This document shows positions 1 through 11,867 of a DNA stretch of 64,000 nucleotides, piece by piece. The notes below the pieces were generated by a model, which ran no database searches, had not been told where the DNA came from, and saw only the letters and a program-made list of their open reading frames with translations. How positions within the stretch are numbered: the first letter of the stretch is position 1; each line of letters starts with the position of its first letter. Source of the stretch: Aspidiotus rigidus (lineage: Eukaryota; Arthropoda; Insecta; Hemiptera; Diaspididae); assembly GCA_035079385.1 (NCBI GenBank), contig JAVHKY010000024.1:9238001-9302000 (forward strand). The letters run 5' to 3'. Both the position numbers and the translations under genes were made by a program.

Positions 1-1277
1 GTATCGCTGAGGTATCATAAATTTCGCCCTCTTGACTCGTCTTATTCAGGATAAGCTTGAGATTTAAGACTAATGATACTATTATCGTATGATTTCTTTC
101 ATACTATCGAAGATAGGGAAATTTATATTTGCGACTTTATCAATAAGTCAGAAATAAATCACAACCGTTGGACTAGAAAACACGCCCTTTGAACAACTTC
201 GAATAAGCAAATTAAATAAATTGTAGCGAAAAAATTCTAAATTTCCTATGTCAGAAGTGGGCCTCATGTTGGGCGCCAATAAAATTTGCAACTATGTCGT
301 GCCAAATTTGAGTCTTAGCCTCTATCGCCTGGAAGAGGATAGGACTAGTGTGAACATCTATCAAGTTGTAGACGTACGAGCATCTGGGGTGAAGACCGTC
401 CGATGATCTAAAGGTTGGGACCACATTTGACACAGGAAAATATCTACAAGAGCCCATTCACTTTTTTTTAAGGAAAAAGTTTTCATAAAAATAACCCATA
501 TATAAATTCACGTATGATCTATATGAGCCCGAGTGCTATGCTGTAGACGAAAAATAAGAAATGAACACATTGTTACGCATGACTGCGAGAAAAAAAACCG
601 AATATATTTATCTCCAACATCGATCTACATCCAAACGGTATGATTCGATGTCATTGAAGATGGGATACGCAATCCTCGAGGTTTACTCGGATCATGATAA
701 TAAGGTTGAGGGTACATTACCGACCAAATCAAGAGTTTTCTCCGCGTCCGATGCATCTATCTCAGGACGACTGTCCTTCACGTTGACATAAATTAGTTTC
801 CATTACAAACGCAACCGTCGACATTCCATCATTTTAGCCCATATTATTTAGCACTTCCATCGTCCACGGCAACATTTTCTTCCATCCGTGAAAGACGATT
901 AGCAATAAGAAGAAAAAATACAACAAAAAAAGAGCCTCGTGTGCTCTTCTTTTTTTTTTCTTACTTATTATCACCATAAAACACGTCCGTACGATTCAAG
1001 AGGTTGCTCTGTTATTTATTTATCTTTCGTAGATTCACCTCGTCTCTTTTTCATATAATCCTCAGTATTGCCTCTCGACGACACGTTAAAAGACTCGTTA
1101 AAAGACTCGTTGTATGCCTATCTTACCTATTTGACTCTTTTTTTTTTTTTACTAAGTTTTGGTTTCTATGTTGCGCACCGGACGGAGGGAAAACAATTGA
1201 AAGCAACGTGGTTTTATTTATCCACTACACTGATATTGAAAAGGAGTTGTAAAGTATCCGCTCCTTCGCCATTGCAA

Positions 1278-1312
<35 letters not shown>

Positions 1313-3900
1313 TGTCCTTGCTCGAAAGTCGGGATGATATTCGTTTTCCCTCCTCTTTCATCCATTTCTCTTTTTCTCGTTTTGAATTCTTTTTCTATTC
1401 CTAATATTTCAAGTCCTTTCCTGTTATCCGAATAAAGTCGCTTTGTTCGAATAACTATTCTACTCTTCCTTGTGTTCTCTTTACATTTTTCCTCGTACCA
1501 TACATCGTTATCGTACGACTCCTACCTAATTTTTATCCTTATCTACGAGGAGGAGGGGGAGTTATCTTTTCGATTTGTACCGGGATGTTCGGTCGACGTA
1601 CGCTGGGTGCGGCGAGCGAGATCAGTGGTACGCGCAGCAAGAGACACGAACGCGTCGTGTCCGAAAGCCCGGACGGGGCCGGTTCGAGATGACATTCGGA
1701 TCTGTTAAATTAAAATTTGAGTTGTGATCGTTTTAGGAAATTTCATCTCGCCTACAATAGTTCTTTTTCTTTCGACTGCTCAAAATTCTTTTTAGTTGGT
1801 TTTCTTTTTGTTTTATGGTCTAACCACCCATCTCGTTGGCCAGTCGAAACTACTCCCCTAGAGGTTAAACCGTTAGAGGTAGGCGAGAACGAGTCTACTT
1901 ACCCTACGAGGAGTCATGGTGTCCATTCAGTCTATCACAGTCTTTTTTATTCAAGTTCAACTATAGTCGCATCTGGTATCGGTGGTACCATACCGAGTGA
2001 ATCCTTCCTGACACGTTTAGAGTTTGCTTCATGTTCTACCACTAGTGAGCTAGTCACGCCAGAGGACGCCCCGAGTTCGGAGATATTCTTGAAAGCGAGT
2101 TAGGATTGGCTGCTACTCGGTAAAAGTAGGCAGGTCTTCTTTTCTGATCCTCAAAATTTCCCTCCCTCAGACATGGAGGAATGAATATTCTCGGAGTGTC
2201 GGCATATTGGGTAAAAATCAAGTTGTGCGTCCATTGTGGTGACTTGGAGACATCACATAGACGTACACTTATTTTTCTGACGCAACAACGTGGGGCCGAG
2301 GTTCCGTTCCGATGAACTTTGTTCTTCTGCACGGGATGCTTGACCATGTAGTTGGACCTTCGAAGTATTCTTCTCCATGTCCTTCTTGGTTTTAAGACTG
2401 AATGGTTGTTTGTGACTAGAGTAGTTCCTTGCTGGTCTTCCCAGAAATTTAAGTTCTTATTCCAATTTATCCCCCCTTGTTTTTTTACGCGTGTCCTCCT
2501 CGGCACGTAAGAGTTTTTATCGTCCCCGATCTTTTAAAGATCATTCACCTTTGTCACTAGTTAATCCAGCCCACCAATCAGGTACCGAACGTCGAGTCTC
2601 AAATGGTAAAGTACGCTCCTGTCGATATTTTCGTCATCGGCACGGGGCTGTCTTGAGCTCGTTAACCCTCCCGCCAGTATAGTGGATTCTAGCTGTTGCA
2701 GAGTGAGGATGGCCCGAAGGCAACGCGCTCCCACTTCCGATGGAAAGTGCGTTAGAGCAGCACCCTTAGAGGCACGGCGCCCAATTGTCCTCACCCCAAA
2801 CTCTAGTATGGAGTTCGTCTTGCAAAATCTCCCTTTACCTGCAGCTCAATCTCGGGGATGGAGCTCTTCTATCTTCATCATCTGGGTTTGAGAAGTGGTT
2901 CAGGATGACGTACACCCGGAACCGGGTGGATCGTGGGCAACCGTCCTGCCCGAATTTCGTCTTGTTTTTTTTTAAGCAGTACCTGTTCTGTTTGTGGATA
3001 ACGTAAGGTGAGAGCACTTAATGAAACCCGCCGTGGGAGATAATGTGATAGGGTGGACATTTCTAACTGGACGACGCAGGTGTGGATGAGGAGCACCTAC
3101 CTGTCTACCTTGGAGCGCTAGGTACTTTGAGTTAAGGAAAAAAAAGTCGTTGATATGGGACCCAGGGATTCAGAATCCCGGTCGCCATTCCCCCCTGTTT
3201 TTTTTCTCCCCCTTGACGGTCTCTTGTCGAATCCCTTCTCGCCGTTTTTCCTGAGAACGATCCCCTTTCGATCCCTGGTGGCTTTGCTCTTTTCTTCGCC
3301 AGGTTAAATAAGCAAGAAAAGTCCAGAGTAGAGAGTGTCTGTGTGAATGATGTGAGTGTGTGAGAGAGTGTGTTCCTACAAACGACTGCCGCTTACTTTT
3401 TCGAGGCATTCGGATTGTAGATAAGTTATTATTATAACTTCATTTGTTTTTTTTATCTTCGAAAAAGGTAGTCTGTAAATTCAATACGCGATTTTGAGCA
3501 ATGTGCTCACGATAGGTTGTTCTTTTTCATTATTCGAGTTAACGTAAAGATATCACCTCCTCTAAAAGTCAAAATGTAAGGATAGAACAAGAGAGAGAAT
3601 GAGAGAAAAGGATAGAATGAAGATAGATAGACCTATTGATAACTATGATAAATCACCTATAATTGAGAGGATGATTTTGAATCAGATATTGACTCAGAGG
3701 AGGGTTAATTTTCTTTATAATCTTGAGTATTTCAATAATTCTTGATAAACAAATCAAATCCATAAGACAAACCTGCTTTGCAGGTAAATATTTATTAGTA
3801 GGTATCCTGTAAATCTTGAATTTAAGGATCAATATATTATCTTATTTTATCAGTGGTAGTATAATTTTCAGGATAAACCTGCTCATGTTGCTGATATAAG
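1..3900. other. Unassigned 5' region, no supported gene
   Basis: Open frames of 60-150 codons occur on both strands here, but none shows a recognisable motif, compatible splice sites or conserved composition, so none is called as a gene. A more G+C-rich stretch lies near 1,590-1,700 and a pyrimidine/purine-rich stretch near 3,180-3,400. The longest minus-strand frame (2,054-2,506) is basic but unrecognised. Confidence 0.4.
1279..1310. repeat. (TG)16 microsatellite
   Basis: Sixteen uninterrupted TG dinucleotides read directly. Short frames crossing it give Cys-Val repeats and are not genes. Confidence 0.95.
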
Positions 3901-4255
3901 TCTGTGACGTAAGTATGCTGGTAAAATTAAATTTATTTAATTCAACAGAAGAATCTTCATAGTTATATTGAATAGCTCTTTGTTACTTGGTGAATCATAC
4001 TATAGTAATAGTTTATCTTATTATTTCACTTTTACAACTCACATTCAATTTAGGAGCTACTTTCAATCCCATTTCCAACTCTTTCCTAAAATTATTTACT
4101 CTATTAACTAACAGATTTTCATCATGTTTAAACTCTAAATATTTTTTAATAACTTTCTCCCAATCATCATAATTATTGAAGTTCTTCAATCAAATCATCA
4201 TTTCTTTTTATGTGTTCAGAAATATTACACGTACGGTGCTCACCTACAATTAAAA

Positions 4256-6011
4256 ATGAATACATTCAGGACGATATTCATCATTTCAGTTTTCATTGTT
4301 GAACTAGGCCTAGTTTTTTCTTTCTCCGTTCACTTTTCTGAAGACGATTTGGCTGAAGTAGGTAAGTATGTTTTAACTTATATTGAATATCGATTTATAA
4401 ATACTAGTTACCTATCTCAAACTTCAAATATTTTTCAGGAATATGGCAAACTGGATATTGAGATGGTAGATGTTGGAAAAGAGAACTATACACAAGCATT
4501 GAGAAAAAGGGTTGTACTGGCTCGTCTTGAGAAGAAGAAAGAACTAGCTGCCAAGGACAAAGAGCTAGGAGCAGTCGAAAAGGACAAAGTAAGTTAATAC
4601 TTAGATTTATTTCCTTAAAGGTAGACTGAAATGGAAGAGTTGAATTATTTCAGTTAAGTAGATAGGGTATCTGAAATTAGTGACGTGAGTTAAAATTCCT
4701 TGAGATTTTTCTCGTTTAAATGGAAATTACGTACGGTATTTCGTCTTCGGTATTTCGTCTTCGAAGATAATGGTTAGGCGTTTCTTACGTGATAGCTGTG
4801 AGTCTATTTTTCTCGGATTTTTCGTCTTTTTCTATTTGTTAAAACGTTCAATATTGTGAAATGGAATTAATCAAATGGCAGTAGATAAGTTATTCGAAAT
4901 TCGTGATGATGAGTTGAAATTCGAGTTTTTTCATATGAAAGAAAGCTATTTACGAGTGTATTACGTGTCTTTTCGATGAATTTTTGGGTGTGGTTAGGCC
5001 TATTTTTGTTCGTCCAATTTCTTCGTCATTCTCTCTCACTTCATCAGACCGCAGTCTGAAAGGGTTAAGGAAAAATTCAGTTGGGTAGAATCATTTCAGA
5101 AGGAGACAAGTTATTCAAAATTCGTGATGACGAGTTGAAATTCCAGTTTTTTCCGTACGAGAGAAAGCTATTTACGAGTGTATTACGTGTCTTTTCGATG
5201 ACTAGAGATAAATTTTTGAGAGTGGGATTGAAGGTGAGGGGGGAAATTTGAGTGAGTAGAATCGTCTTGGTAAATATGTTATTCGAAATTCGTGACGAGT
5301 TGAAATTCCTTCAAATTTTGACATGTTCCATGTCTTTTCTCTCGCCAGACCCCGATTTTGAAACTCGCGAGTACACCCCCCTCCCCCCCCCCCCGTCAAG
5401 AGAAATCTCTACCCCGTGGGTGATTCAGAAATTCGCGAGTACACCCCGCGTAATAATAATAATTAATAATAAATAAATAAATAAATAATTAAATAATTAA
5501 ATAAATAAATAAATAAATAAATATTTAAATAATTAATATAATTAAATGATTAAATAAATAAATAAATAAATAAATAATTAATATAATTAATAATTAGAAA
5601 ATCTCTACCCCTTGGATGATTCAGAAATTCGCGAGTACACCCCGCGTAATAATAATATAAATAATTAATCAATTAATAATTAAATAATTAAATAAATAAA
5701 TAATTAAATAATTGATATAATTGATAATTAGAAAATTTTCCAAGTCCCTCTTCCTATCATATATTGCTGGATAGTCGAAATTTTTCCAAGTCCCCTAGAC
5801 TTGAATTGTCTCATACCATTCCAATACAACAGCGAGATCGCTCGTTCGCCCCACGAAAGTTGATACCTCAAAATATAGAACACCCACAATTACCTCAAAA
5901 TATTTCTCATACAAAACTTATACGACGCCAAGATAGGTAAAGGGAGTAAACGAATAATATCTCACGAACACTTGACCTAGTAGAAGAATTAATAATAAAT
6001 AAATAAATGAA

Positions 6012-6046
<35 letters not shown>

Positions 6047-6051
6047 ATAGA

Positions 6052-6131
<80 letters not shown>

Positions 6132-6587
6132 ATTAAATAATTAAACAATAAAATAATAGAATACCGGTAATTAAATAATTAAATAATGAAATAATTAAAT
6201 AATTAAATAATTGAATAATTAAACAATTAAAGAATTAAATAAATAAAGGCTGAATAGTCGAAATTTTTCCATGTCCCCTAGACTTGAATTGTCTCATACC
6301 ATTCCAATACAACAGCGAGACAGGGGGCGAACGAGCGGAGCGAGTTCGCGCTACCTCATATTTCTCAAAAAAGACTTGAATTTTCTCATACCATTCCAAT
6401 ACAACAGCGAGATCGCTCGTTCACCCCACCGAAAGTTGATACCTCAAAATATAGAACACCCACAATTACCTCAAAATATTTCTCATACAAGACTTATACG
6501 ACGCCAAGATAGGTAAAGGGAGTAAACGAATAATATCTCACGAACACTTGACCTAGTAGAAGAATTAATAATAAATAAATAAATGAA

Positions 6588-6618
<31 letters not shown>

Positions 6619-7130
6619 ATAGATAAATAAATAAATAAATAAATAAATACTATTAAATAATTAAACAATAAAATAATAGAATACCGGTAATTAAATAATT
6701 AAATAATGAAATAATTAAATAATGAAATAATGAAATAATTAAATAATTAAATAATTGAATAATTAAACAATTAAATAATTAAATAAATAAAGGCTGAATA
6801 GTCGAAATTTTTCCATGTCCCCTAGACTTGAATTGTCTCATACCATTCCAATACAACCGCGAGACAGGGGGCGAACGAGCGGAGCGAGTTCGCGCTACCT
6901 CATATTTCTCAAAGAAGACTTGAATTTTCTCATACCATTCCAATACAACAGCGAGATCGCTCGTTCGCCCCACGAAAGTTGATACCTCAAAATATAGAAC
7001 ACCCACAATTACCTCGAAATATTTCTCATACAAAACTTATACGACGCCAAGATAGGTAAAGGGAGTAAACGAATAATATCTCACGAACACTTGACCTAGT
7101 AGAAGAATTAATAATAAATAAATAAATGAA

Positions 7131-7161
<31 letters not shown>

Positions 7162-7166
7162 ATAGA

Positions 7167-7201
<35 letters not shown>

Positions 7202-7686
7202 ATACTATTAAATAATTAAACAATAAAATAATAGAATACCGGTAATTAAATAATTAAATAATGAAATAATGAAATAATTAAATAATTAAATAATTGAATA
7301 ATTAAACAATTAAAGAATTAAATAAATAAAGGCTGAATAGTCGAAATTTTTCCATGTCCCCTAGACTTGAATTGTCTCATACCATTCCAATACAACAGCG
7401 AGACAGGGGGCGAACGAGCGGAGCGAGTTCGCGCTACCTCATATTTCTCAAAAAAGACTTGAATTTTCTCATACCATTCCAATACAACAGCGAGATCGCT
7501 CGTTCACCCCACCGAAAGTTGATACCTCAAAATATAGAACACCCACAATTACCTCAAAATATTTCTCATACAAGACTTATACGACGCCAAGATAGGTAAA
7601 GGGAGTAAACGAATAATATCTCACGAACACTTGACCTAGTAGAAGAATTAATAATAAATAAATAAATGAATAAATAAATAAATGAA

Positions 7687-7721
<35 letters not shown>

Positions 7722-7726
7722 ATAGA

Positions 7727-7761
<35 letters not shown>

Positions 7762-8237
7762 ATACTATTAAATAATTAAACAATAAAATAATAGAATACC
7801 GGTAATTAAATAATTAAATAATGAAATAATTAAATAATGAAATAATGAAATAATTAAATAATTAAATAATTGAATAATTAAACAATTAAATAATTAAATA
7901 AATAAAGGCTGAATAGTCGAAATTTTTCCATGTCCCCTAGACTTGAATTGTCTCATACCATTCCAATACAACAGCGAGACAGGGGGCGAACGAGCGGAGC
8001 GAGTTCGCGCTACCCCATATTTCTCAAAGAAGACTTGAATTTTCTCATACCATTCCAATACAACAGCGAGATCGCTCGTTCGCCCCACCGAAAGTTGATA
8101 CCTCAAAATATAGAACACCCACAATTACCTCGAAATATTTCTCATACAAGACTTATACGACGCCAAGATAGGTAAAGGGGTAAACGAATAATATCTCACG
8201 AACACTTGACCTAGTACAAGAATTAATAATAAATGAA

Positions 8238-8274
<37 letters not shown>

Positions 8275-10106
8275 AAATAATTAAATATTTAAATAATTGA
8301 ATAATTAAACAATTAAATAAATAAAGGCTGGATAGTCGAAATTTTTCCATGTCCCCTAGACTTGAATTGTCACATACCATTCCAATACAACAGCGAGACA
8401 GGGGGCGAACGAGCGGAGCGAGTTCGCGCTACCTCATATTTCTCATAGAAGACTTATACGACGCCAAGATAGGTAAAGTTTTTTAAGTCCCTCTTCCTAT
8501 CATATATTGCTGGATAGTCGAAATTTTTCCAAGTCCCCTAGACTTGAATTGTCTCATACCATTCCAATACAACAGCGAGACAGGGGGCGAACGAGCGGAG
8601 CGAGTTCGCGCTACCTCATATTTCTCAAAAAAGACTTGAATTTTCTCATGCCATTCCAATACAACAGCGAGATCGCTCGTTCGCCCTACCGAAAGTTGAT
8701 ACCTCAATATATAGAACACCCACAATTACCTCAAAATATTTCTCATACAAGACTTACACGACGCCAAGATAGGTAAAGGGGTAAACGAATAATATCTCAC
8801 GAACACTTGACCTAGTAGAAGCCTAGACTGAAATATTTCATGATGACAGATAAAATATAAAAGACATGGAACATGATTTTCATTTATTTGGCTATGCCAG
8901 AAAATTTTTTTTCCAAGTCTCCCTCCTATCATACATAGCTCGTCTAGCAAGACCTGTGGCGTCACAGTTTGATGACGTCATGAAGTCGAAAGTTGACATT
9001 TTTTTTCGTTCGAAAGACTTCATGACGTGTATGAGTCGAGATAAATTTTAGAGGGCATTAGGTGTTCACGTTTGAAAGTGAAGATTATGCGTTTTGTCAT
9101 CGATAAGTCGAGAGAAATTTTAGAGGGCATGGTGTTTACGTGATAGCTGTGAGACTATTTTCTTTTCGGATTTTTCATCTTTTCTGCCTGATGAATTTTC
9201 AATATGAGATTACATTTTGTTGAATCTGCATTGCTTTCAGAATTCTGAAACCGTGAAAGTTAAAGTTTGTGATGCTGCCATAGGATATCGCTCTCGTATT
9301 GAGAGACTAGAGAACCTGTTATTTCCTCCATGGCTCCTCAGTACAAAATTGACTCGAGAACAAAGATTCTTCATAGCCTCGACGATTTACACGACAAAAT
9401 ATTCGGGTGTGTTGCACGACAGGTTGAATTCTGAAAATCTCAATCCACCTGATTATGCTATGGCCCTTCAGCAAATTTACGGGGATTTATCAAACCGATT
9501 CGAGCATTTTCAGAAAATGTATCGCGTACCAAAGACAGATGAAGAGTGGGATGCTCTTTTTGAGTACCTAGAACTTGTGGATGAGTATGAGAAGAAAGCT
9601 ATGAAAGTCTCCTTACCGGCATTACCGATACCACCTAAGAAATTAAGTAAGTGAGGATTAAAATACAACTCAAGTTATAAAATGTTTTATGCAGTGACTA
9701 AAACCTATAAAAATGTACTGTATAGGTACAGGAGAAAATCGATATTTTGTACTCCTTGACGATGTTGATTTTAAGGCTACCAAACCAGATGTGGAGAAGG
9801 TAAATAACTCTCTCACATATTAGTTTTATATCTAACTGTCACTACCATAAAAATTACTATTCATATATGTAGCAATCCAACAAAACCAGTCATGTTTATT
9901 AATCTTTATAAATTATCATATTTTAGTTATTTTCATCAGCTGTTGATCCTCAAGGGAAAACCAACATTTGCATGATTAAAAAGTTTAAAGGATTACCAAG
10001 TGGTTTCGTTGCCGTTGATTTTATTACAAAATTAAGTAAAACTATCGAAGAGATTAGTAGATCTATTGTGTTGAAGGAAGCTTCACTCATTAATCACCTG
10101 AAGTAA
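4256..10106 (+). CDS. Spliced gene, coiled-coil-like protein of unknown function
   Basis: Exons: 4256-4357 (uncertain), 4439-4588, 9241-9646, 9726-9799 and 9927-10106. Donors GTAAGT (4589, 9647) and GTAAAT (9800) and acceptors TTTCAG, TATAG and TTTTAG keep one frame open to TAA at 10104-10106, giving about 303 residues. The start is ambiguous. ATG 4256 gives a hydrophobic, signal-like N-terminus (IFIISVFIVELGLVF), but the best donor (4362) breaks the frame; in-frame splicing needs the weaker GTAGGT at 4358. Otherwise translation may begin at ATG 4463 in exon 2. Exon 2 is Lys/Glu-rich and probably coiled coil (LARLEKKKELAAKDKELG). Exon 3 encodes most of the protein. An alternative 3' end is possible: donor at 10036 and acceptor before 10130. 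I do not recognise the family. Multi-exon frame conservation argues for a real gene; whether host or TE-borne is unresolved. Confidence 0.7.
5321..8915. mobile_element. Non-autonomous tandem-repeat element, copy 1 (in intron)
   Basis: This element fills most of the intron 4589-9240. Its left part (CATGTTCCATGTCTTTT at about 5,321) and right part (AAAAGACATGGAACATG near 8,861-8,877) are inverted complements. The same left and right ends recur at 31.89 and 32.9 kb. Homology between the copies runs rightward to about GCCAGAAAAT. The interior is a run of units that each begin near GGCTGAATAGTCGAAA (about 5766, 6248, 6792, 7331, 7907, 8326, 8509). Each unit holds a duplicated box around CATACCATTCCAATACAAC followed by an (AAAT)n tract. 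No coding capacity is credible. The superfamily is undetermined. Confidence 0.65.
6248..8325. repeat. Tandem array of ~420-580 bp units with (AAAT)n tails
   Basis: Consecutive units begin at 6248, 6792, 7331 and 7907, with the next at 8326, spaced 544, 539, 576 and 419 bp. Length variation lies mostly in the AAAT tract. Within a unit, GGGGGCGAACGAGCG and, about 100 bp on, CGCTCGTTCGCCCC are inverted relative to each other, so each unit could fold. The frames rich in YLFI through this region are translated AAAT repeats, not genes. Confidence 0.85.
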
Positions 10107-10109
10107 CAT

Positions 10110-11867
10110 ACAATTATTGTAAATTTCAGTTAGAAAACGATCTGAAGTCCTATAAACAGCCACCATTCAATAAGAAACAAGTAATTGCGCGGGCATACAT
10201 TGAGCCATAATCTGTAACTGAAGTTAGTGAGAAATGTTCGGGTATAAATTACTCGAAATAATTCGGGTACTAGGCGGACGGAATTTGAGGACAGTATTAA
10301 CTGCGTCAACAATAAGAATAAAAATTACCGAACTGATTTTGTAAAATAGCAGTGCCGTATTAGTGACAATGTTCATCAGTTTTCACCGAAGTGTTCTGTG
10401 TATTTCACCGAACTGTACTGCAGTACAAAAATACCACACGCTCATGGACAATTTACCGAAGTAATTCAGTAATATCTTTGGATTCAATTTGTTCAATTAT
10501 GCAACATTTTTTAGAGTTCGACATCAATAATTTTTACCAAACTGTACGGTACTAATTGCTGCCTTAATAATTTACTTTTTAATAATTCTTGGTGATATAT
10601 TTAGCTGTATTGTACAGCATTGAAAACAGAATTGTTCGGTGGTCGTTACCATCAGACTTCATTTAAATATTGCTGTCTTTTGTGGAGTAGATATTACAGA
10701 GAAATTTTGCGATGTGTACTTCCAATACAATAAAATATTGATTATGTCAATTTTCAAATTATATTTTTAATATCAATATAATATAGAATGTTTAATAAAC
10801 ATTGTAAATCAAGAACAAAAATGAAATCCAAATTCAATTAAATAACGTAACAAAGTCAAGTCCTTCTATTAGTGACTTTTTTTCGACATTTTCTACATTA
10901 CAAAAATAATTCTCAAAAACAAAAAAGTAAGTAAATCTAAATTCAATTATGTTTTGCAACAAGTTAAGCCCTTTTTCGAGCGACTTTTTTTCGATATTTT
11001 TTTCAAAAATAATTCTCGAAAACAAAAAAAGTAGGTATCAGAAAACACTGGTGATGATAACTACGCGCATCAACTAACTATGAGCAAAATATTCAGAGTA
11101 TGCAGTGCTGTGTGTTCACAGCCGAACAAACTGTAGCTTAGAGCTGAAAATTTTTTAGACCAATTGTGATTGAAATACTTCAATAGAAAAAAGAAAGAAG
11201 GAAAAGAGAGAGGAAAAGAAGAAAATATTTTTTAAAATGTAATTCCTCTTTTGTAATCTGGAAATGCAATAGTGTCATTCTATTATGGGAAGAACTTCAG
11301 AACTGTCTGCTAAACAGAGGAACCTGTACACATATAATTCATGAATTGAATAGATTCTTGATAGGTATCTTCAATAAGTTACACAAAATTATGAGAAACA
11401 ATGCTATGGAGGAGTAAGATAAGCATGAATGAATATTGTGTATACAGAGCACAGTATGCTACATTTAATTCTACATTGTATTAAATTGCAAAGCATCTTA
11501 TATTTTTTGCGCACAAATATGAGACTCACAGAATTTTTCAAACATAATACTTATAACATTTCTTTTTTCAAAAAAAAAAAAAAAAAAATTAATTTCCTGG
11601 TATATGAGGAGCCTTATTAGGTTCTAGAAATTTTTCCAGAGAATTCTAATCTAAAATAAAAACGATTGTCAGTAAGGTAAGAACATGTTTAGTCATTCTA
11701 CTCCACTTTCCCAGCAGGAATAACTGAAAAAGAGGATCAGAGGGATTCAAAAGAGCAATAATTGATCAAACAGAAAAAAAGGACACAAGTGAAATGAGAC
11801 CCCGTTCTCGGCATTAACGCGCGCTTTTAATTTATTCAAGAAAACTTATTTTTTATTGGTTTAGTTT
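10110..11867. other. AT-rich intergenic stretch with minor repeats
   Basis: No gene is seen apart from a possible alternative last exon of the upstream gene at about 10130. A motif close to ACCGAACTG/ACCGAAGTG recurs between 10,327 and 10,545. A degenerate direct duplication of roughly 100 bp lies at about 10,830-11,040; each half contains GACTTTTTTTCGA and AAAAATAATTCTC. A poly(A) tract lies near 11,571-11,588. Confidence 0.6.

Noticed and set aside
2054..2506. 150-codon minus-strand frame
   Set aside because: Basic composition but no motif, no splice context and no repeat relative in the window.
3150..3200. tRNA-like or SINE-like box (GGGATTCAGAATCCC)
   Set aside because: Only a palindromic T-arm-like piece; no acceptor pairing or A box at the right distance.
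5918..7783. Minus-strand frames rich in YLFIYLFI
   Set aside because: They are translations of the (AAAT)n tracts and recur with each array unit; no gene-like features.
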